DNA from: Nitrospirota bacterium
GTDB lineage: Bacteria > Nitrospirota > UBA9217
Length of the DNA: 12,596 nt
NCBI GenBank assembly: GCA_017885365.1
Contig: JAFNGD010000328.1
Location: forward strand, 6,453 to 19,048
Direction: 5' to 3'
Made by a program: the position numbers and the translations under genes
The notes under the pieces: model-generated
Told to the model about the DNA's origin: nothing
Seen by the model: the letters and a program-made list of their open reading frames with translations, nothing else
Databases searched by the model: none
Shown here: positions 11,643 to 12,596 of the stretch, one piece after another
Position numbering within the stretch: position 1 is the stretch's first letter
How the letters are laid out: each line of letters begins with the position of its first letter

Positions 11643-12596
11643 TCAGGATGACGCGTCCCTCAATGATCTGTGAAGAACAAGGTACCCGACGATCGCCGAA
11701 AGGAACGACCCGGTGATAATGCCGATACGTTCGTCTACACTCTCCCCGAGGGATCCCGGTTCGAAGGCAAGCGAACTGATGAAGAGGCTCATGGTAAAGC
11801 CGATGCCGCAAAGGATTGCCACACCGTAGAACGTCTTCCATCCCACCTGTTCGAGCGGCCTAGCCAGCCCCAGCTTTACCGCCAGATAACTGAAGAGGAA
11901 CACCCCGGCCTGCTTGCCGACAAAAAGCCCCGCTGCGATGCCGAGGGGCAGCGGATGCAGGAGCGACGCAAGCCGGACCCCCTCCAGCGATATCCCGGCA
12001 TTGGCAAAAGCGAAGAGCGGCAGGATCCCGTAGGAGACCGAGGAGTGCAGGTCATGTTCCATTTCGCGCAGAGGGGATGGATCGCCCGGGGCTTTCGGCC
12101 GCAGCGGAATGAACAGGGCGAGGATGACCCCGGCGATCGTGGCGTGGATGCCCGATTTGAGCACCGCCAGCCAGAGCGCGATGCCGACGATGATATAGGG
12201 CGCCTTGCTCGTCACGCCCCAGCGGTTCAGGAGCAGGAGCGTGACGATCATCACCCCGACGAACAGGAGCGCCGTTACCGTCAGGTGATCGGTATAGAAC
12301 AGGGCAATGATCAGGATCGCCCCCACGTCATCGAAGATAGCGAGGGAGGTCAGGAATACCTTGAGGGACAGGGGCACGCGGCTGCCGAGCATGGCCAGCA
12401 CGCCGACCGCGAAGGCGATGTCAGTTGCCGCGGGGATCGCCCATCCCCGTAAGGCAGCCGCATCACCGTGATTCAGCAGAACGAAGACGGCCACCGGGAC
12501 GATCATCCCTCCCAGCGCACCCGCCGCCGGGAGGGCCACCTGCCGCCAGCTTGAAAGCTCCCCTTCCAGGAATTCGCGCTTCAATTCCAGCCCGAT
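11643..12596 (-). CDS. nhaA: Na+/H+ antiporter NhaA, N-terminus beyond the window
   Basis: The 317 visible residues run in frame to the right edge (IGLELKREFLEGELSSW at the edge), so the gene starts outside. The TTG at 12584 is an internal Leu codon, not a start. By comparison with E. coli NhaA, about 74 N-terminal residues are missing. NhaA exchanges external H+ for internal Na+ in the inner membrane for pH and sodium homeostasis. Key residues are present: the Asp of IPAATDIAFAVG (equivalent to E. coli D133), the Asp pair of LAIFDDVGAI (D163/D164) and the Lys of FVGKQAG (K300 region). Other hallmarks are LKSGIHATIAGV, LPLFAFANAGISL and ILCGIGFTMSLFISSLAF. The order and spacing fit a normal functional antiporter. 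No clear terminator follows. Confidence 0.96.
   Translation of the reverse strand: MGLELKREFLEGELSSWRQVALPAAGALGGMIVPVAVFVLLNHGDAAALRGWAIPAATDIAFAVGVLAMLGSRVPLSLKVFLTSLAIFDDVGAILIIALFYTDHLTVTALLFVGVMIVTLLLLNRWGVTSKAPYIIVGIALWLAVLKSGIHATIAGVILALFIPLRPKAPGDPSPLREMEHDLHSSVSYGILPLFAFANAGISLEGVRLASLLHPLPLGIAAGLFVGKQAGVFLFSYLAVKLGLARPLEQVGWKTFYGVAILCGIGFTMSLFISSLAFEPGSLGESVDERIGIITGSFLSAIVGYLVLHRSLRDASS

Noticed and set aside
11670..12452. 260-codon plus-strand open frame
   Set aside because: It is antisense to nhaA and shows a charged low-complexity translation without family features.
12584..12596. nhaA complete with a TTG start at 12584
   Set aside because: The frame continues to the window edge with IGLE before LKRE, matching the internal NhaA motif; about 74 N-terminal residues are outside.
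1..12596. Defence system, phage, transposon or CRISPR array
   Set aside because: No transposase, integrase, nuclease-type cluster, terminal inverted repeats or spacer-repeat array was found. The HKD enzyme matches ClsC rather than a defence PLD nuclease.

Overview
The window looks like an ordinary chromosomal stretch from a Gram-negative bacterium of moderately high GC. Signs of an outer membrane are an AsmA-family protein, an outer-membrane beta-barrel and three predicted lipoproteins. The glycine-rich RRM protein next to bS21, the NPD-type nitronate monooxygenase and several lineage-type hypothetical proteins would fit a Nitrospirota or former Deltaproteobacteria (Desulfobacterota) genome. 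That placement is my impression from protein style, not a proven assignment. I see no phage, transposase, CRISPR, rRNA or tRNA.

Layout. 1-116 is the N-terminus of a membrane protein running off the left edge (minus). 406-615 (plus) encodes a small exported Lys/Ala-rich protein with its own promoter and terminator. 722-1387 (minus) is an exported DUF4253 protein. 1594-2153 (minus) is a two-gene RNA-binding operon, an RRM protein then bS21, translationally overlapped. It has a near-consensus promoter, a terminator-like hairpin inside its leader and a real terminator after rpsU. 2490-3608 (plus) is an NPD/nitronate monooxygenase family flavoprotein ending in an intrinsic terminator. 3731-4243 is greB. 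4298-4492 is a 64-residue membrane protein that looks leaderless. 4646-7039 is an AsmA-family protein with a perfect palindrome over its ribosome binding site. 7166-7426 is a small unknown cytosolic protein.

The right half is mostly on the minus strand. A likely cluster reads 10161 to 7548: a Tyr/Pro-rich lipoprotein, a tiny lipoprotein with a doubtful start, and a ClsC-type phospholipase D/cardiolipin synthase with a lipoprotein signal. Upstream lies a PF13557-type outer-membrane protein (10438-11346). After an intergenic region carrying short CACAGAG-type repeats comes nhaA, cut by the right edge (11643-12596).

Most genes seem to be single transcription units. The common theme of the right part is the cell envelope: AsmA (lipid/outer-membrane homeostasis), ClsC (cardiolipin), lipoproteins, a porin-like barrel and NhaA. 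The most interesting signal is regulatory rather than a new gene system. The leader of the RRM-bS21 operon contains an intrinsic-terminator hairpin and, just upstream, an 8-nt segment exactly complementary to part of that hairpin. This would allow a terminator/antiterminator switch.
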